Positions 1-10,343 of a stretch of DNA of 64,000 nt are shown here, piece by piece. Source of the stretch: Dactylis glomerata (lineage: Eukaryota > Streptophyta > Magnoliopsida > Poales > Poaceae); NCBI GenBank assembly GCA_007115705.1, contig QXEO01000334.1:2910694-2974693 (forward strand), read 5' to 3'. The notes under the pieces were generated by a model. It worked only from the letters and a program-made list of their open reading frames with translations. It made no database searches and was not told where the DNA came from. The first letter of the stretch is position 1; each line of letters opens with the position of its first letter. A program made the position numbers and the translations under genes.

Positions 1-258
1 AAAATGCCAGGACCAAAGGGAGTAATCACAGTAAAAGGAAGTTTTGAAGTCTCAGATCTATGCGACAGGGAGTTCCACAAGATGGCGCAAAACTTTGGCA
101 TGATAGCCAACCATGCAGAGAAAGCGAAAAGTACGATTACAGAGGGCGTCAAGCTACTCGAAGGACGCGTTGTGGAGCCAGAGATGAAGAAACCACGAGT
201 AGAAGCATCAGGAGAAGACAAAGAAGCAGGAGAAGAGGAGAAGGACACGACGACATAA
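1..258 (+). CDS. gag-pro polyprotein C-terminus of element B (partial)
   Basis: The frame is open from the first base (a Lys codon precedes the Met at 4) and ends with TAA at 256-258. The stretch containing MPGPKGVITVKGSF is typical of the segment after the retropepsin domain in grass gypsy polyproteins; this is family knowledge, not a search result. The last 30 residues are rich in Glu, Lys and Asp. The frame stops here and no RT follows before the antisense genes, so gag-pro appears to be the only sense product. The start and the protease active site lie upstream of the window. Confidence 0.6.
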   Translation, partial: KMPGPKGVITVKGSFEVSDLCDREFHKMAQNFGMIANHAEKAKSTITEGVKLLEGRVVEPEMKKPRVEASGEDKEAGEEEKDTTT

Positions 259-553
259 AACATCAAGAGCAACAGAGTAGAGTAGAAGAATAAGGCTATA
301 AAAGCCACGAGTTATACCAGGGGCAATGCCCTCTAGATCCAGAACACAGGTCACGGGCCGGATCTCTTGGGTCACCCCATGTATCTTACATTACAAGTAT
401 AATAAAGACGAAACGTTCCTCATGTTCGAGTTTACGAGTCTTTCAAAGAGAAAATGCGGCAAACGCACGAATCATACAATAACGCTTTGAGAACAAATTT
501 CAGACATAAAGTCGCGAAATCAGGATCTCTCGCGTTCAGTATATACATAAGGG
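259..553. other. Noncoding spacer of element B
   Basis: Lies between the convergent ends of the sense gag-pro frame and the antisense gene. It has a TATAAAAG motif near 294-301 on the plus strand and an AATAAA-like motif near 402. It could hold 3' UTRs of both transcripts. No conserved ORF is seen. Confidence 0.4.
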
Positions 554-1089
554 TCACAGCAGCGGGTTATCAGAATCATCTACGCCTAAAGGATCTAAAT
601 AGTGATACTCACGGAAAAACCCAGCGTCTGCTTCAAGCAGCCTAGCTACAAGCCTCCGAGCAGGCTGTAAAGTATTTTCCATATGAACTCGAAGACTAGC
701 TCCACCAGGAGCCAAACTCAGGGACATAGTGCTGTAATTAAGCCTTGGGTGCCACTTGCGCATCCACCCAAGAGCAAAATTGGCACCCGCCACCAAGTTC
801 AACTCTATCAATCTATGAATACAGTGGCTGGACCTAAAAGTATCAAGAAGAAGCGGGAAAGTTGGAGGTAGAGGATTGCGAGGAACCATGACATAATGCA
901 TAGTTGTCAGAGCTCGTCGGCAACCATCGACTGACTCGCCAATATGTTGGGCACGGTCCTGAAGCAGTACAATGGCACTCCAACGCTGAGGATCAGACCA
1001 TAAAGTCTCACAGCCTTCTGACATTCTCTCCAAAGCTGCATTTCGCTCGGTAACCCAACGATCTTCAGCAGCGAAATCCAGACAAGTGC
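554..1089 (-). pseudogene. Antisense gene B2 of element B, last exon
   Basis: C-terminal exon of an antisense gene whose upstream part is now 29 kb away at 30081-30369. Reading on the minus strand, the preceding exon continues through the target-site bases to 1163, where a GT donor opens a 73-bp intron (1090-1162) with an AG acceptor at 1090. Splicing joins T to GC and restores a Cys codon. The exon encodes about 178 residues and ends YLDPLGVDDSDNPLL. Similar tails are familiar from antisense proteins of wheat-type gypsy elements; their function is unknown. The gene is disrupted by A2. Confidence 0.6.
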
Positions 1090-1195
1090 CTGTAACGGCA
1101 AAGGACGTCACAAAAACAGCAGTGAAGAAAACAGGGGAAAGAGAAGCCGAAGAAAGCCTTACATCGCAACATCTCGCAGGCAGACTCGACAATGC

Positions 1196-1502
1196 TGATA
1201 CGTCTCAAACGTATCTATAATTTTTGATGCTCCATGCTTGTTTTTACACCATTTGCCTATTGTTTCGTTACACTTAGTGGCATTTTTATGCATTTTCCGG
1301 AACTAACCTATTAACGAAGTGCCACAGTGCCAGTTTCCTGTTTTCTGCTGTTTTTGTGTTCCAGAGTGATACACAGGAAATATTCTCGGAATTGGACAAA
1401 ACAAGTTCCTGAAGTCTTATTTTACCCGGAAGCTTCCAGAGATCCGAAGGAGAGTAGGAGGTGAGGGACTAGGGGCCCACACGCACAGGTGGCGCGGCCA
1501 GC
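1196..1502 (+). repeat. A2 5' LTR, left segment
   Basis: Begins TGATACGTCTCAAACGTATC and follows the 3' LTR of A2 from 28409 until CCAGC at 1498-1502. There A1 was inserted; CCAGC recurs at 23053-23057, where the same LTR resumes. The break falls in U3, upstream of the LTR TATA box (TATAAAGA near 23118). Confidence 0.9.
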
Positions 1503-3192
1503 TGATATGTCTCAAACATATCTATAATTTTTGATGCTCCATGCTTGTTTGTACACCATTTGCCTATTGTTTCGTTACACTTAGTGGCATTTTTATGCAT
1601 TTTCCGGAACTAACCTATTAACGAAGTGCCACAGTGCCAGTTTCCTGTTTTCTGCTGTTTTTGTGTTTCAGAGTGATACACAGGAAATATTCTCGGAATT
1701 GGACGAAACAAGTTCCTGAAGTCTTATTTTACCCAGAAGCTTCCAGAGATCCGAAGAGGAGTAGGAGGAGAGGCACCTGGGCCCTACACATAGGGCCGGC
1801 GCGGCCAGGCCCCTGGCCGCGCCATCCCTGTGTGAGAGCCCCTGGCTCCACCTCTGACGACGCCCCTTCGCCTATAAATACCCCCGACGAGAAAAACCTA
1901 AGAGCCCGATCAGTTTTCCAGAACACATCGCGATCCGCCGCCGCTGTCGACCCGAAGATCGGGAGGGTCTAGAAGCTCTTCCCGGCACCCAGCCGGAGAG
2001 GGGAATCGCCACCGGAGGTCTTCTTCATCGCCATGCTTGCCTCCGGAGCGATGAGTGATTAGTCTACCTTGGACTATGGGTCCATAGCAGTAGCTAGATG
2101 GTTGTCTTCTCCACTATGTGCTTCATGTTTAGATCTCATGAGCTGCCATACATGATTGAGATCACCGTTATGTAATTCTACATGTTTGGTTTGTTGGGAT
2201 CCGATGAATATTGGTGTTTATGATTAAGTTGCTGTACTGAATATTATCTTTTGTTATCTCTATGTTGTTTATGATCTTGCATGCTCTCCGTTGTTAGTAG
2301 CTATCTTGGCCGAGTAGTTGCTAGTGACTCCAAGAGGGGGTATTTATGCTCGATAGTGGGTTCATGCCTCTATTTCACCTGGGGGAGTGACAGAAACCTC
2401 TAAGGTGGTAGATGTGCTGTTGCTACTAGGGAGAAAACAACATTCATATGCTCAAGGGCATATGCTTTGTTTACATTACACACTTTGCTTAATGCAATTA
2501 TCTGTTGTTCGCAACTTAATACTTCTAGGGTGTTCGGATTGATATCCCCGGGGGTGGATTATTAGTCATAGATGCAGTTGGATTGCGGTCTATGTATTTT
2601 GTTGTAATGCCCAGAGTAAATCTCATAGTGATCTTCTTGACATATCACGTTATCTTTATTCTATCAATTGCCCAACTGTAATTTGTTTACCCAGCATGTG
2701 TTATTTTATCTATGGAGAGACACCACTAGTGAACTGTGGACCCCGGTCCTATTTCCATCATATTGCTATCACCTGTTTACTTTTCTCGTACTGTTTATTT
2801 TACTCGCATACTATATTGTTTTCCACTCGATACACTTATAACCTTTGTTTCAAGCAAACCGGTGAGATTGACAACCTCATCGCAAGTTGGGAACAAAATA
2901 CTTGGTTGTGTTGTGTGCAGGTTCCGTGTTACTACTGGCCGAAGACGAGTCAACAAGTATCGTTAAACGGCGCCCTTGTTGGAGTGTTACTAAGCCAGTC
3001 CGCATCACCTTCAGTCGTCATTGTCTCTCCTCTCCTGATCGATAAACCTTGGTATCTTAACTGAGGGAAAACTAGCCGCTACACTCATCATACCTTCCTC
3101 TTGGGGTTCCCAACGGGCTGGTTATTCACCACGCACAAGGACTTACTGCTCCACGCCAGCAGCCTCTTTTCTGGCGCCAGCAACAAGTAGCA
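1503..3192 (+). repeat. A1 5' LTR
   Basis: Starts TGATATGTCTCAAACATATC and ends AACAAGTAGCA. It is near-identical to 21362-23052 over its whole length. The last 31 bp, absent from A2-type LTRs, include TCTTTTCTGGCGCCA at 3165-3179, a partial copy of the primer-site region that follows the LTR. No protein is encoded; small ORFs here recur only because the LTR is repeated. Confidence 0.9.
1873..1880 (+). promoter_or_regulatory. TATA box of A1 5' LTR
   Basis: TATAAATA in a GC-rich U3 context, about 370 bp into the LTR. The 3' LTR has the same motif near 21732, and A2 LTRs have TATAAAGA at the equivalent place. Transcription would start some 25-35 bp downstream. Confidence 0.6.
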
Positions 3193-3202
3193 GCTTCTTT
3201 TC

Positions 3203-3220
3203 TGGCGCCGTTGCCGGGGA
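3203..3220 (+). other. Primer binding site of A1 (tRNA-Asp type)
   Basis: TGGCGCCGTTGCCGGGGA is complementary to the 3' end expected for plant tRNA-Asp, the usual primer for Athila-lineage elements. It lies 10 nt after the LTR end. Confidence 0.85.
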
Positions 3221-3393
3221 GGAAGAGAAGACTTCTGCGAGGGGAGTTCTTCGCACACACATTCTTTACTTTGTTATTTGTTTTGATTTACTTTATTTTA
3301 TTTTACCTGCATTGCTTTTTTTATATCAAAAACTAAAAAAAAATTGGAATCCTTGGTAGTTGTTTTTACTTATCTGCTTTTAGTTTTGTTAAA

Positions 3394-4089
3394 ATGAGTA
3401 ATCCTGAAGTAGAAGTTCGTAGTTTTAAGCAACAAGGGGGAGAAAGTTTAAAAGATGCTTGGTACCGTATTAACAATGCTCATCATAGGTGTACCAAAAA
3501 TCACTCTACCACGATCCTCCTTAGAAATTTTTATGTTGGTATATCCAGTTGGAATAGGTATGTTCTTGATACTCTTACAGGAGGTAATTTTCTGGGTACT
3601 CCCGCTGGAGAAGCATGCACTATAATTGAAAGTTTAGTGGGAATACCACCTATTCAAGTTGCTAAAACTGAGACCACCCTGGAGGAGGTGGTAGAAAAGC
3701 TCAACTCTTTAGAGAAAAGTTTGCCAAGTATCCTAGAAAATGCTAGCCGAGTTAATGAATTAATAGAAAACATCGGTAAGAGAATTACCATTTTAGAGGC
3801 TAGCATTACCCATGACAATCAAAATTTAAGAATTGGTAAACTAGAGGAGTCTATGGAAACTCTTAGCTTAATCTTCTCTTCTCTTAAATTTAAGAAAGAG
3901 AAAGTGTTTGTTGGAAAGGAGCAAAAATTTATGTATGTTCCCAAGGTTTCTGCGCTTAAATCTCAACATGCTCTTAAAATTGGTAAGACTCTTAGTTCCA
4001 CTAAGGGTGACTTGCAGGTTGAATCATCTTCGGGAACCTTCAAAGAGTCTACTGAGGTAACTAGCACTTCATCTATTGATATTACTTGA
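3394..4089 (+). CDS. Short gag-like protein of A1
   Basis: A 231-residue ORF with AAAATG start context. Residues 1-90 resemble the Athila gag region (SFKQQGGESLKDAWYRI, then LLRNFYVGIS and VLDTLTGGNFLG). Residues 95-160 are rich in Leu, Ile, Glu and Lys with heptad-like spacing, suggesting a coiled coil for particle assembly. There is no zinc knuckle and no protease. The ORF ends TSSIDIT, followed at once by the noncoding module shared with A2. The protein may be a partial capsid protein packaged together with one from an autonomous relative; that is inference. Confidence 0.65.
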   Translation: MSNPEVEVRSFKQQGGESLKDAWYRINNAHHRCTKNHSTTILLRNFYVGISSWNRYVLDTLTGGNFLGTPAGEACTIIESLVGIPPIQVAKTETTLEEVVEKLNSLEKSLPSILENASRVNELIENIGKRITILEASITHDNQNLRIGKLEESMETLSLIFSSLKFKKEKVFVGKEQKFMYVPKVSALKSQHALKIGKTLSSTKGDLQVESSSGTFKESTEVTSTSSIDIT

Positions 4090-5919
4090 TTCGCAATTTT
4101 CTGCGCCTAGCTCAAAGGCGTTAAAGAAAAGCACTCTTGGGAGATAACCCAATGTTTTCTTTTCAGTACTTTTTCTTTTATTTGAGTCTTGGAAGTCATT
4201 ACTACTGTAATGACCGCTCCTTATCTTGTTTATTTCGTTTTTGTGCCATGAGAAGCCTCTAATTTGAGTGAGGTAAAGATTTGGGGATGTTGCTGCCCTG
4301 AAACTGTTTTCGGTGCTGCACCGTAAAAATTCGTGAAAATTCTCTGTTTATCTTTTGGACCTGCGATTTCTTGTGCATATGCCCCAGGTTATATCCAAAC
4401 TTTTCTTAGTTGAACACTTTTTGATTTGAGCAACAGAAAATCCCTCAAAAATTCGACCTTTGTCAGCTGTTCAGTGTTGACAGATTTCTGCCAATATTTG
4501 TGTTTGCCGCTTTATCGCTTTCTTTTGAGTTCTTTTGATCACGGAACTTTTGGGGAGGTTGCTACAGTAGTATCTACTATATATGTGGTGGTTTTGAGTT
4601 GAATCCTAAAGCAAATAGAGGATTGATTATATGTTATGCTTGCACTAATGTTGCTAATAGAATTGTGTTTAGTTTTGTATGAACGAAGTTTTCAAGTGTA
4701 GGGATTGGAGAATGATGAGATGAGTTGAAGAATGGACAAAAGATCAAGCTTGGGGATGCCCATGCATCACCCCAAGAAATATCCAAGAAGTACAAGCGTC
4801 AAAGCTTGGGGATGCCCCCGAGGCACCCCTTCTTCATCGGCAAAAATCAGGTCACCTTTCAAAACACTATATTTTTATTGCTTCATGCACTATGTGTTTT
4901 TCTTGGAGCGTCAGTTGTTTTAGTTTTCTTAGTTGGTTTAGGTTGTTTGTTTGCTGCAATAAATGGTTGGACCCCAACAAATTTCTTTTGGAGAAGTTGC
5001 TTGTTTTTATTTGCAAAGAACGCTCAAGTTTTCACTCTTATTAAAAATCGAGTGTTCTACTTTTTCTGCTACTGCTTTTGGTTTTCGTTTTCGCTTTGAT
5101 TTGCGTTCAGATCTTGCCATATCTTTTCATCAAGGTGTATTTTTGCCTCTGATCTTTATTGGTTTTCATCAAAAGAGGTGTTTATAAAAATTTCAAATGG
5201 TGTTGGAAAAGAGAAAAAGCTTTATGCAAAATAGTGGTACAAGAAGGAGCTTGTGTAGACTGCGGCTTAGGCTTTTTCATGTCATGCTTGATGTCTTTTT
5301 GATAGTATGCTTAGTGGTTTTGCTGTAGCATGACTTGTCTCAAATAACTGAGATTGCTTAATGAGCCTTTGAAAAAATCATGCGTTGTTTTTATTGTATG
5401 GAAGCATTATTTTGGTTTTCTCCTTGATGCTTTATTTGGGTTGACTTGGCGCATGCTCACACAAGTTAGACTCTTACAAAGTCGCCAATAGCCTTCATGA
5501 TCATTTAGTTTTTTACTTTTGATGCCATCGTATGCTTCTTTTAATGTCGCTTTGTCGCTTTGCATGATTATGGCCATTATTGCTCTCTTAGTTGGTCGCT
5601 CCCAGTCTTTTGCTAGCCCTCGCCTTGTACTGAGTATGAGCTCTACTCGTGCATCCACCTCCTAAAAGCCAAAGTTTTCCAAAGTGTCCACCATACATAC
5701 CTACTAGAAATTTGCTATTCCAAGTAAATTTGACTTGCTTTTATTTTCTCTTCAAATTAAACTCTTACCAGTGTTATGCGAAATTCGGTTAGTAAAGCTC
5801 TCACGAACCGGAAGGCACACTTTACTTTTTCCTATTCTTAAAAATTTGACATTGTGGTCTCTTATGTTGAGTTGTTATGCTTGCAAGTTGTAAGTTGGAT
5901 TCTAGCCCATCCATGCTGT
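4090..5919 (+). other. A1 noncoding 3' internal region, first part
   Basis: Shared with A2 (25471-27300), A3 (50023-51720) and, inverted, F (60335-62140). It begins with the conserved stretch GATTCGCAATTTTCTGCGCC. It holds two extra copies of the polypurine-tract motif (4746-4760, 4802-4816). Short ORFs are not kept between copies. The last five bases, GCTGT at 5915-5919, are the target site of T. Confidence 0.75.
4746..4816 (+). repeat. Two internal polypurine-tract-like motifs of A1
   Basis: AAGCTTGGGGATGCC occurs at 4746-4760 and 4802-4816, matching the true tract next to the 3' LTR (21347-21360). The pair is conserved in A2 (26127-26141, 26183-26197) and in F, and nearly so in A3. Confidence 0.7.
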
Positions 5920-6106
5920 TGTTATCGCCACATTTTGGCCAAATGAGGAGATGGGCCGTAATCAAGATGGGCTTAGAGGCTGGATTGACCTTGCGCGTGG
6001 ATTTGGGCTAATTGCCCGTGTATCTGTATATTATGATAGATTACGTTTCGGTTTAAACAAGAGATAGAGTTGTTAGGTTTATTCCAAAGATAGAAAGTCT
6101 CCGGAC

Positions 6107-6113
6107 TATAAAT
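6107..6113 (+). promoter_or_regulatory. TATA box of T 5' LTR
   Basis: TATAAAT in the context CCGGACTATAAATG, 188 bp into the LTR and repeated in the 3' LTR at 19307-19313. It would place the RNA start near 6140, leaving a leader of about 970 nt before the gag ATG. Confidence 0.6.
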
Positions 6114-6220
6114 GTGTACCTAGGGTTATTGAGAAAGGAGGACGATCACGTTCACAACAAACACAATCTCGGCGCATCGCCACCCCTTGTTTCGAGGGTT
6201 TTTCTCAGATAAGCGTCGTG

Positions 6221-6251
6221 CTGCCTAGATCGCATCTCGCGATCTAGGCAG
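6221..6251 (+). promoter_or_regulatory. Perfect 13-bp stem-loop in the T leader
   Basis: CTGCCTAGATCGC (6221-6233), loop ATCTC, then the exact reverse complement (6239-6251). It lies about 80 nt downstream of the expected RNA start, so it would be in the RNA terminal repeat. It is unchanged in the 3' LTR (19421-19451). It could serve in dimerisation, packaging or strand transfer; the role is inferred. Confidence 0.65.
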
Positions 6252-7056
6252 CATCTGCTTATGTGTTATTTGGTGTTGCTCGTACTGAAGCCTTGTTGAT
6301 GGCGAGTAATACTGTTATCATAGATCTGTTTGGGCTAGCATCGGTGCTTTTGGTTATGTTTGCTTAGTCATGCTGCCCCTAGAGATCTCGCTGCCTTTGC
6401 ACCTATTTTGGGTGTAAGGGCAGCATCTTGCTTGATCTTTATTCAGTCGATTCAATCTATCATAGTTGTTCCTTGTTCTCCAAGGATTAGTTTGATATCC
6501 GCATGGTTAGGCCTCACAAACGGGTTGAACGATCCAGTAGTACGTAAGGATATGGTTTGCCAATTCGAGAGGAGTTGTTCCGGGAATTGACTCTACGTTG
6601 GTTTTTTGGCCTCCTCTAGGGGTAGCTTTCTGTTATCTTTCGTATCTACCAGGCTCAATTACGTGTGGGATGTTCCAATTATGTGGTGAAAGCGTTAAAC
6701 TGTCGTAGATCGATTTGACTTGTATTGATAAAGCAAAACCCCATGTTATCGTAGATCCAATGCAGATCCATGGGACAATCGGCTACATGAGCCGATTCAC
6801 AGGGAAACCTGAGAGCCGATCGAGGCTCGTATTTAATGTTTACGTGTCTGCCATGAAGGAAACTAATCGAAGCAATCCATCACCTTCCTGATCAGGTATA
6901 GGTCAGGTGGCACGCCCTTGCATCAGCCAGGACGTGTGCCGGAGTTTTGCGGGCCGTTGCCCGAGGGACCAGGGCCCACCAGCAGTTCTGGGAGCCTCCC
7001 GGCTCTTCGTGTTGCTCGTCGCTGCTCGCCGGTGGGTTTTGACAGGCAACACATTC

Positions 7057-7074
7057 TGGCACGCCCAGTGGGAC
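7057..7074 (+). other. Primer binding site of T
   Basis: TGGCACGCCCAGTGGGAC begins five bases after the LTR end. Sites of the form TGGCRCGCCCRGTGGGAC are usual in Tat-group elements of grasses. It begins with TGG, as needed to pair with a tRNA CCA end; I do not assign the tRNA. Confidence 0.75.
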
Positions 7075-7109
7075 CCTCAACAACATCTGCATCAACATCT
7101 GACGCTGCG

Positions 7110-10100
7110 ATGGGGGACAGACCAATCACGTACGACGATCTGCCTGATGAGCACAAGAAGAGGTATGATGATATCAAAGCTCTCTTCGAAGCCGATCTCA
7201 TCGGCTCTTTTGAGAGGACCCGTAAGCATGGCATCAGGTGGAAAGGGTTCTCACCCGAAGGCGCTCTCGATGAGGTGGATCTGTCTGTTCCTTCAGAGGA
7301 TCGCACCAGAGCTCTGCGACAGGAAGTCAATTACATGGTGGCTCATTCTCTTCACCGCCATTCTGAGAGCCTGGTGAACGCTTTCGAGCGCGTCGCGGTT
7401 CGCGTGGTTCAGGAGATCATGAAACATCAGTACTCTCCGTCGGGGCCTACCCTAGGGACTCACCAGGGAGAAAGACCACTCCAGACCAGGCCACAGCTAC
7501 CATTCACGCTTGCAGCTCCGGAGCCACCGGGGTCACCGGCGTACGTCGTCTACAAGATTGGAGGTGATCCTGGCGATTACCAATTCCTATTTGAACCACC
7601 TAAAGAAATCCCACATGGATATGTGTGCACATACGTGCCGGACTGCAACAGCCTGACGCGCACGAACCAGATTGTAACCGCAGGGATTTCTGGGGCAGGT
7701 GTTTCTGGAGTAGGGATTTCGGGAGCAGGGATGTCCGGGATGGACGCTGATAAACAGGCGTGGCTAGCTAAGTATGCCACCGGAACGAGTCATGAGAATT
7801 TAGCCCCTGCAGCTCAAACGGTGGAGCAAATCAGTACCATCTTGAGAGACCAGTTCGGCTTCGTGCCGAAGAGGAGAACAATCGGCTATTCCAAGCCGTA
7901 CCCCAACGAGTATGATCTGATTCCGCTTCCACCCAAGTATCGGCTCCCTGAGTTCTCAAAATTTACTGGTTCGGAAGGGTCTAGCTCGATCGAGCACGTG
8001 AGCCGATATTTGGCACAGTTAGGCATGATTTCAGCATCGGATCAGTTACGCGTAAGGTTCTTTGCGCAATCTCTGACAGGACCAGCTTTTGGGTGGTACA
8101 CCTCGTTGCCACCAGATTCGATCCGGACCTGGAAGCAGCTGGAAGAACAGTTCCATATTCAGTATCATTCAGAAGCTACCGAGGCTGGCATTGCCGATCT
8201 GGCACAGGTGCGGCAGAAGCGGGGAGAAACGGTAGCCGAGTATATTCAGCGTTTCAGGACTGTCAAGAACCGATGTTATTCGGCTCGTTTAACTGAGAAA
8301 GAAGCAGTCGAGCTGGCCGTGTTGGGTCTCTCAGCACCGATCAAGGATCTGGCTTTCCAAGTAGAATACAATTCACTGGCGCACATGGTCCAGAAACTGA
8401 CAATGTATGAGCAGCGCCACCCTGAGTTGTACCAAGACAAGTTCAAACGTCCGATAGGCCTGGTCGATACAGAAGAAGAGGATCTTGTAGAAGACCAGGA
8501 GATAGCCGTGGCTGAATGGGCTTGGGGAGCAGATCCTATGTCCTGCAAATGGGTGAAATAGCAAGGGCCTGCAAAAGGGTTCGACTTCGATGTAAGCAAA
8601 GCTGAGCAGATATTCGATTTACTGCTGAAGGAAAAGCAGCTGAAGTTACCCGAAGGCCATAAAATCCCTACGGCGCAAGAGATGAACGGGAGATCATACT
8701 GCAAGTGGCATCACTCGTTCACCCACACCACCAATGATTGCAAAGAGCTACGTCGGCAGATCCAAACGGCGATAGAACAGGGCCGTCTGATCCTTGGGCA
8801 GTTCGCCATGAAAGTGGACACAAACCCGTTTCCTGGCATCAACATGGTAGAGCACAGCCACTCCACGAGGCGTCAGCTAGATTTCTCGTTCGATATTAAG
8901 ATGGCAGGGCCTGTGTACCACCATGGCAAGTATAAGGAGGAAAGCGGCCACTCCCGGGGCAAAGAAAAGGAAGAGGTCGGTCCATGCGACCGGCCCCGTT
9001 ATGATGATAGGCGGTATATAACCGAGGAACAAGTGAGAAGCGTGCGATATCAGAAGCCACACTCCACGCATCTCCTTAACAAGTATGAGCGTCAGTATGA
9101 CCGACGTCGGCAGTACGACAGAGATGATGAAAGAGATCGTCGGACCGACGCATACGATGGGAGATACCGTCGGCATGATAGAGATGATGAAGGATATGAG
9201 CACCGCGCTAGGGGAAGGTCAAAGGAGAAGGAAGGCGTGGATAAACATTGGGATTATCCTTTCTTCAAGTACTGTTGGGATGCGGGAATGAGCCGATTGC
9301 CTACAGTCGACAACTGCCCGGAATGTGGACAGCAGAAGGATGACACAGGTCCTGTTTCAGTGTTCAAGCGTCTAGGGCCTCTCCGGCCTCAGAACAGACA
9401 AGAGGAGTCATCTCGAGCAAAAGATCTCGAGGAGTCAGAGGATGAAGAAGAAGATAGATATCACCGGCCAAGGTGGTGTCCCGATGGACTCAGACACACC
9501 CAAAAGCGTAGAGTTCAGCGGCTACGTAGCTTGGAGGAAGCCGAAGCGCAGTACCTCCACACTTTAAGGAAAGCCCGGCCTGATCTGGCCGTGAAAATTC
9601 AGCAAACCTTGGAGACGGAGGCCCGTCCAAAAAAGAAAGAGTGGCGCCCCAAACCAGTAAAAGCCGATGCGAAGACATCGGCTGGCACAAATATGGTGTT
9701 CATACTTCCGTCAGAGTTTTGCGCTCCAAGAACCGAAGAACTACCAGTGGCACAGTTTGACTGCGGCCCACGGCCGGTTATCTTTGAAAAGCCACGGGAG
9801 AAGGGCTACAAACATCTGAAAGCCCTGTACCTGAGAGGTTATATCAATGGGCAGCCTGTCCGCAAGATGTTGGTTGACACCGGAGCGGCAGTCAATATAA
9901 TGCCATACTCCATGCTGTGGCGTTTGGGACGCTCCACTGCAGATCTGATCAAAACCAACGTCACGCTAAGCGACTTCAACGGCCAAGCTTCAGAAACGCA
10001 AGGCGTTCTGAACGTGGATCTGACCGTGGGTAGAAAAACCATCCCTACGTCGTTCTTCATTGTTGACAGCAAAAGCACCTACGCTGTCTTGCTGGGAAGG

Positions 10101-10343
10101 GATTGGATTCACGCTAACTGCTGCATTCCATCCACGATGCACCAATGCCTGATACAGTGGGATGGAGATGAAGTGGAGGTCATTCATGCAGATGATTCGA
10201 TCGAGATCTCAATAGCTGGCATGAACATTTGGGACGAAGAAGACCAAGAGCCGATCTCTGGAGTCAGTCTAGACGGCTGTGAGCGCATTGAAGCTACAAA
10301 AAACGGGGTGAGGCTGGTCTTATCCACTGGCCTGACAGAGTAG
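7110..10343 (+). pseudogene. gag: T gag-pro polyprotein with one nonsense codon
   Basis: I start at ATG 7110 (MGDRPITYDD), after the primer site, rather than at the upstream in-frame 6918. The capsid region spans about codons 290-450 (FAQSLTGPAFGWYTSLP; VAEYIQRFRTVKNRCY). Codon 484 (8559-8561) is TAG where CAG is expected; the same frame then continues for 593 codons. Next come a CX2HX4HX4C nucleic-acid knuckle (CKWHHSFTHTTNDC, near 8700), an Arg/Asp/Tyr-rich low-complexity stretch, and a retropepsin with active site DTG at codons 923-925 (9876-9884). The frame ends at TAG 10341-10343, overlapping the pol frame in a -1 frameshift window. The products would package RNA and cleave the polyprotein. 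Confidence 0.9.
10298..10333 (+). promoter_or_regulatory. Candidate -1 ribosomal frameshift signal between gag-pro and pol
   Basis: The heptamer A AAA AAC lies at 10298-10304, correctly phased on gag-pro codons. After a 6-nt spacer, 10311-10318 can pair with 10326-10333 in an 8-bp stem (two G-U pairs, 7-nt loop). A -1 slip moves reading into the exact frame of pol. That frame is open only from 10292, just after a TGA at 10289-10291, and gag-pro ends at 10343, so the signal sits inside a 52-nt overlap. Confidence 0.75.

Larger units (their letters stand above)
1..1195 (+). mobile_element. Element B, left fragment (gypsy element with antisense genes)
   Basis: Internal part of a Ty3/gypsy element whose sense strand is plus. 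It holds the end of a sense gag-pro reading frame and the end of an antisense gene. It is cut at 1195 by element A2: the bases AATGC at 1191-1195 recur at 30076-30080 right after A2, and the antisense reading frame continues across the two breakpoints. The matching right part is 30076-34686. No reverse transcriptase or integrase is visible in either part, so this copy looks non-autonomous, although its 5' portion lies outside the window. Confidence 0.8.
5920..7051 (+). repeat. T 5' LTR
   Basis: 1132 bp, beginning TGTTATCGCC and ending GACAGGCAACA. It matches 19120-20251 with five substitutions seen by eye (6202, 6459, 6702, 6856, 6941) and no gap, so the element is young. It contains a TATA box and a perfect stem-loop (separate entries), and the 7-bp inverted repeat AATCGGC/GCCGATT at 6777-6797. 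Confidence 0.93.

Noticed and set aside
2696..3064. LTR ORFs such as the 122-aa ORF here and its relatives at 22442, 23944 and 29489.
   Set aside because: They recur because the LTR recurs. Their lengths and C-termini change with small indels, and they lie in U5/R without start context.
3203..3220. tRNA-like sequence at the primer sites (also 7057-7074, 24426-24443).
   Set aside because: Only the 18-nt complement of a tRNA 3' end is present; no cloverleaf could be found here or elsewhere.
5407..5658. 83-aa minus-strand ORF repeated identically at 18607-18858, with a near copy around 60600-60840 in F.
   Set aside because: The two identical copies lie in the recently duplicated 699-bp flank. 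In other A-type copies the frame is interrupted, and the region is the noncoding module.
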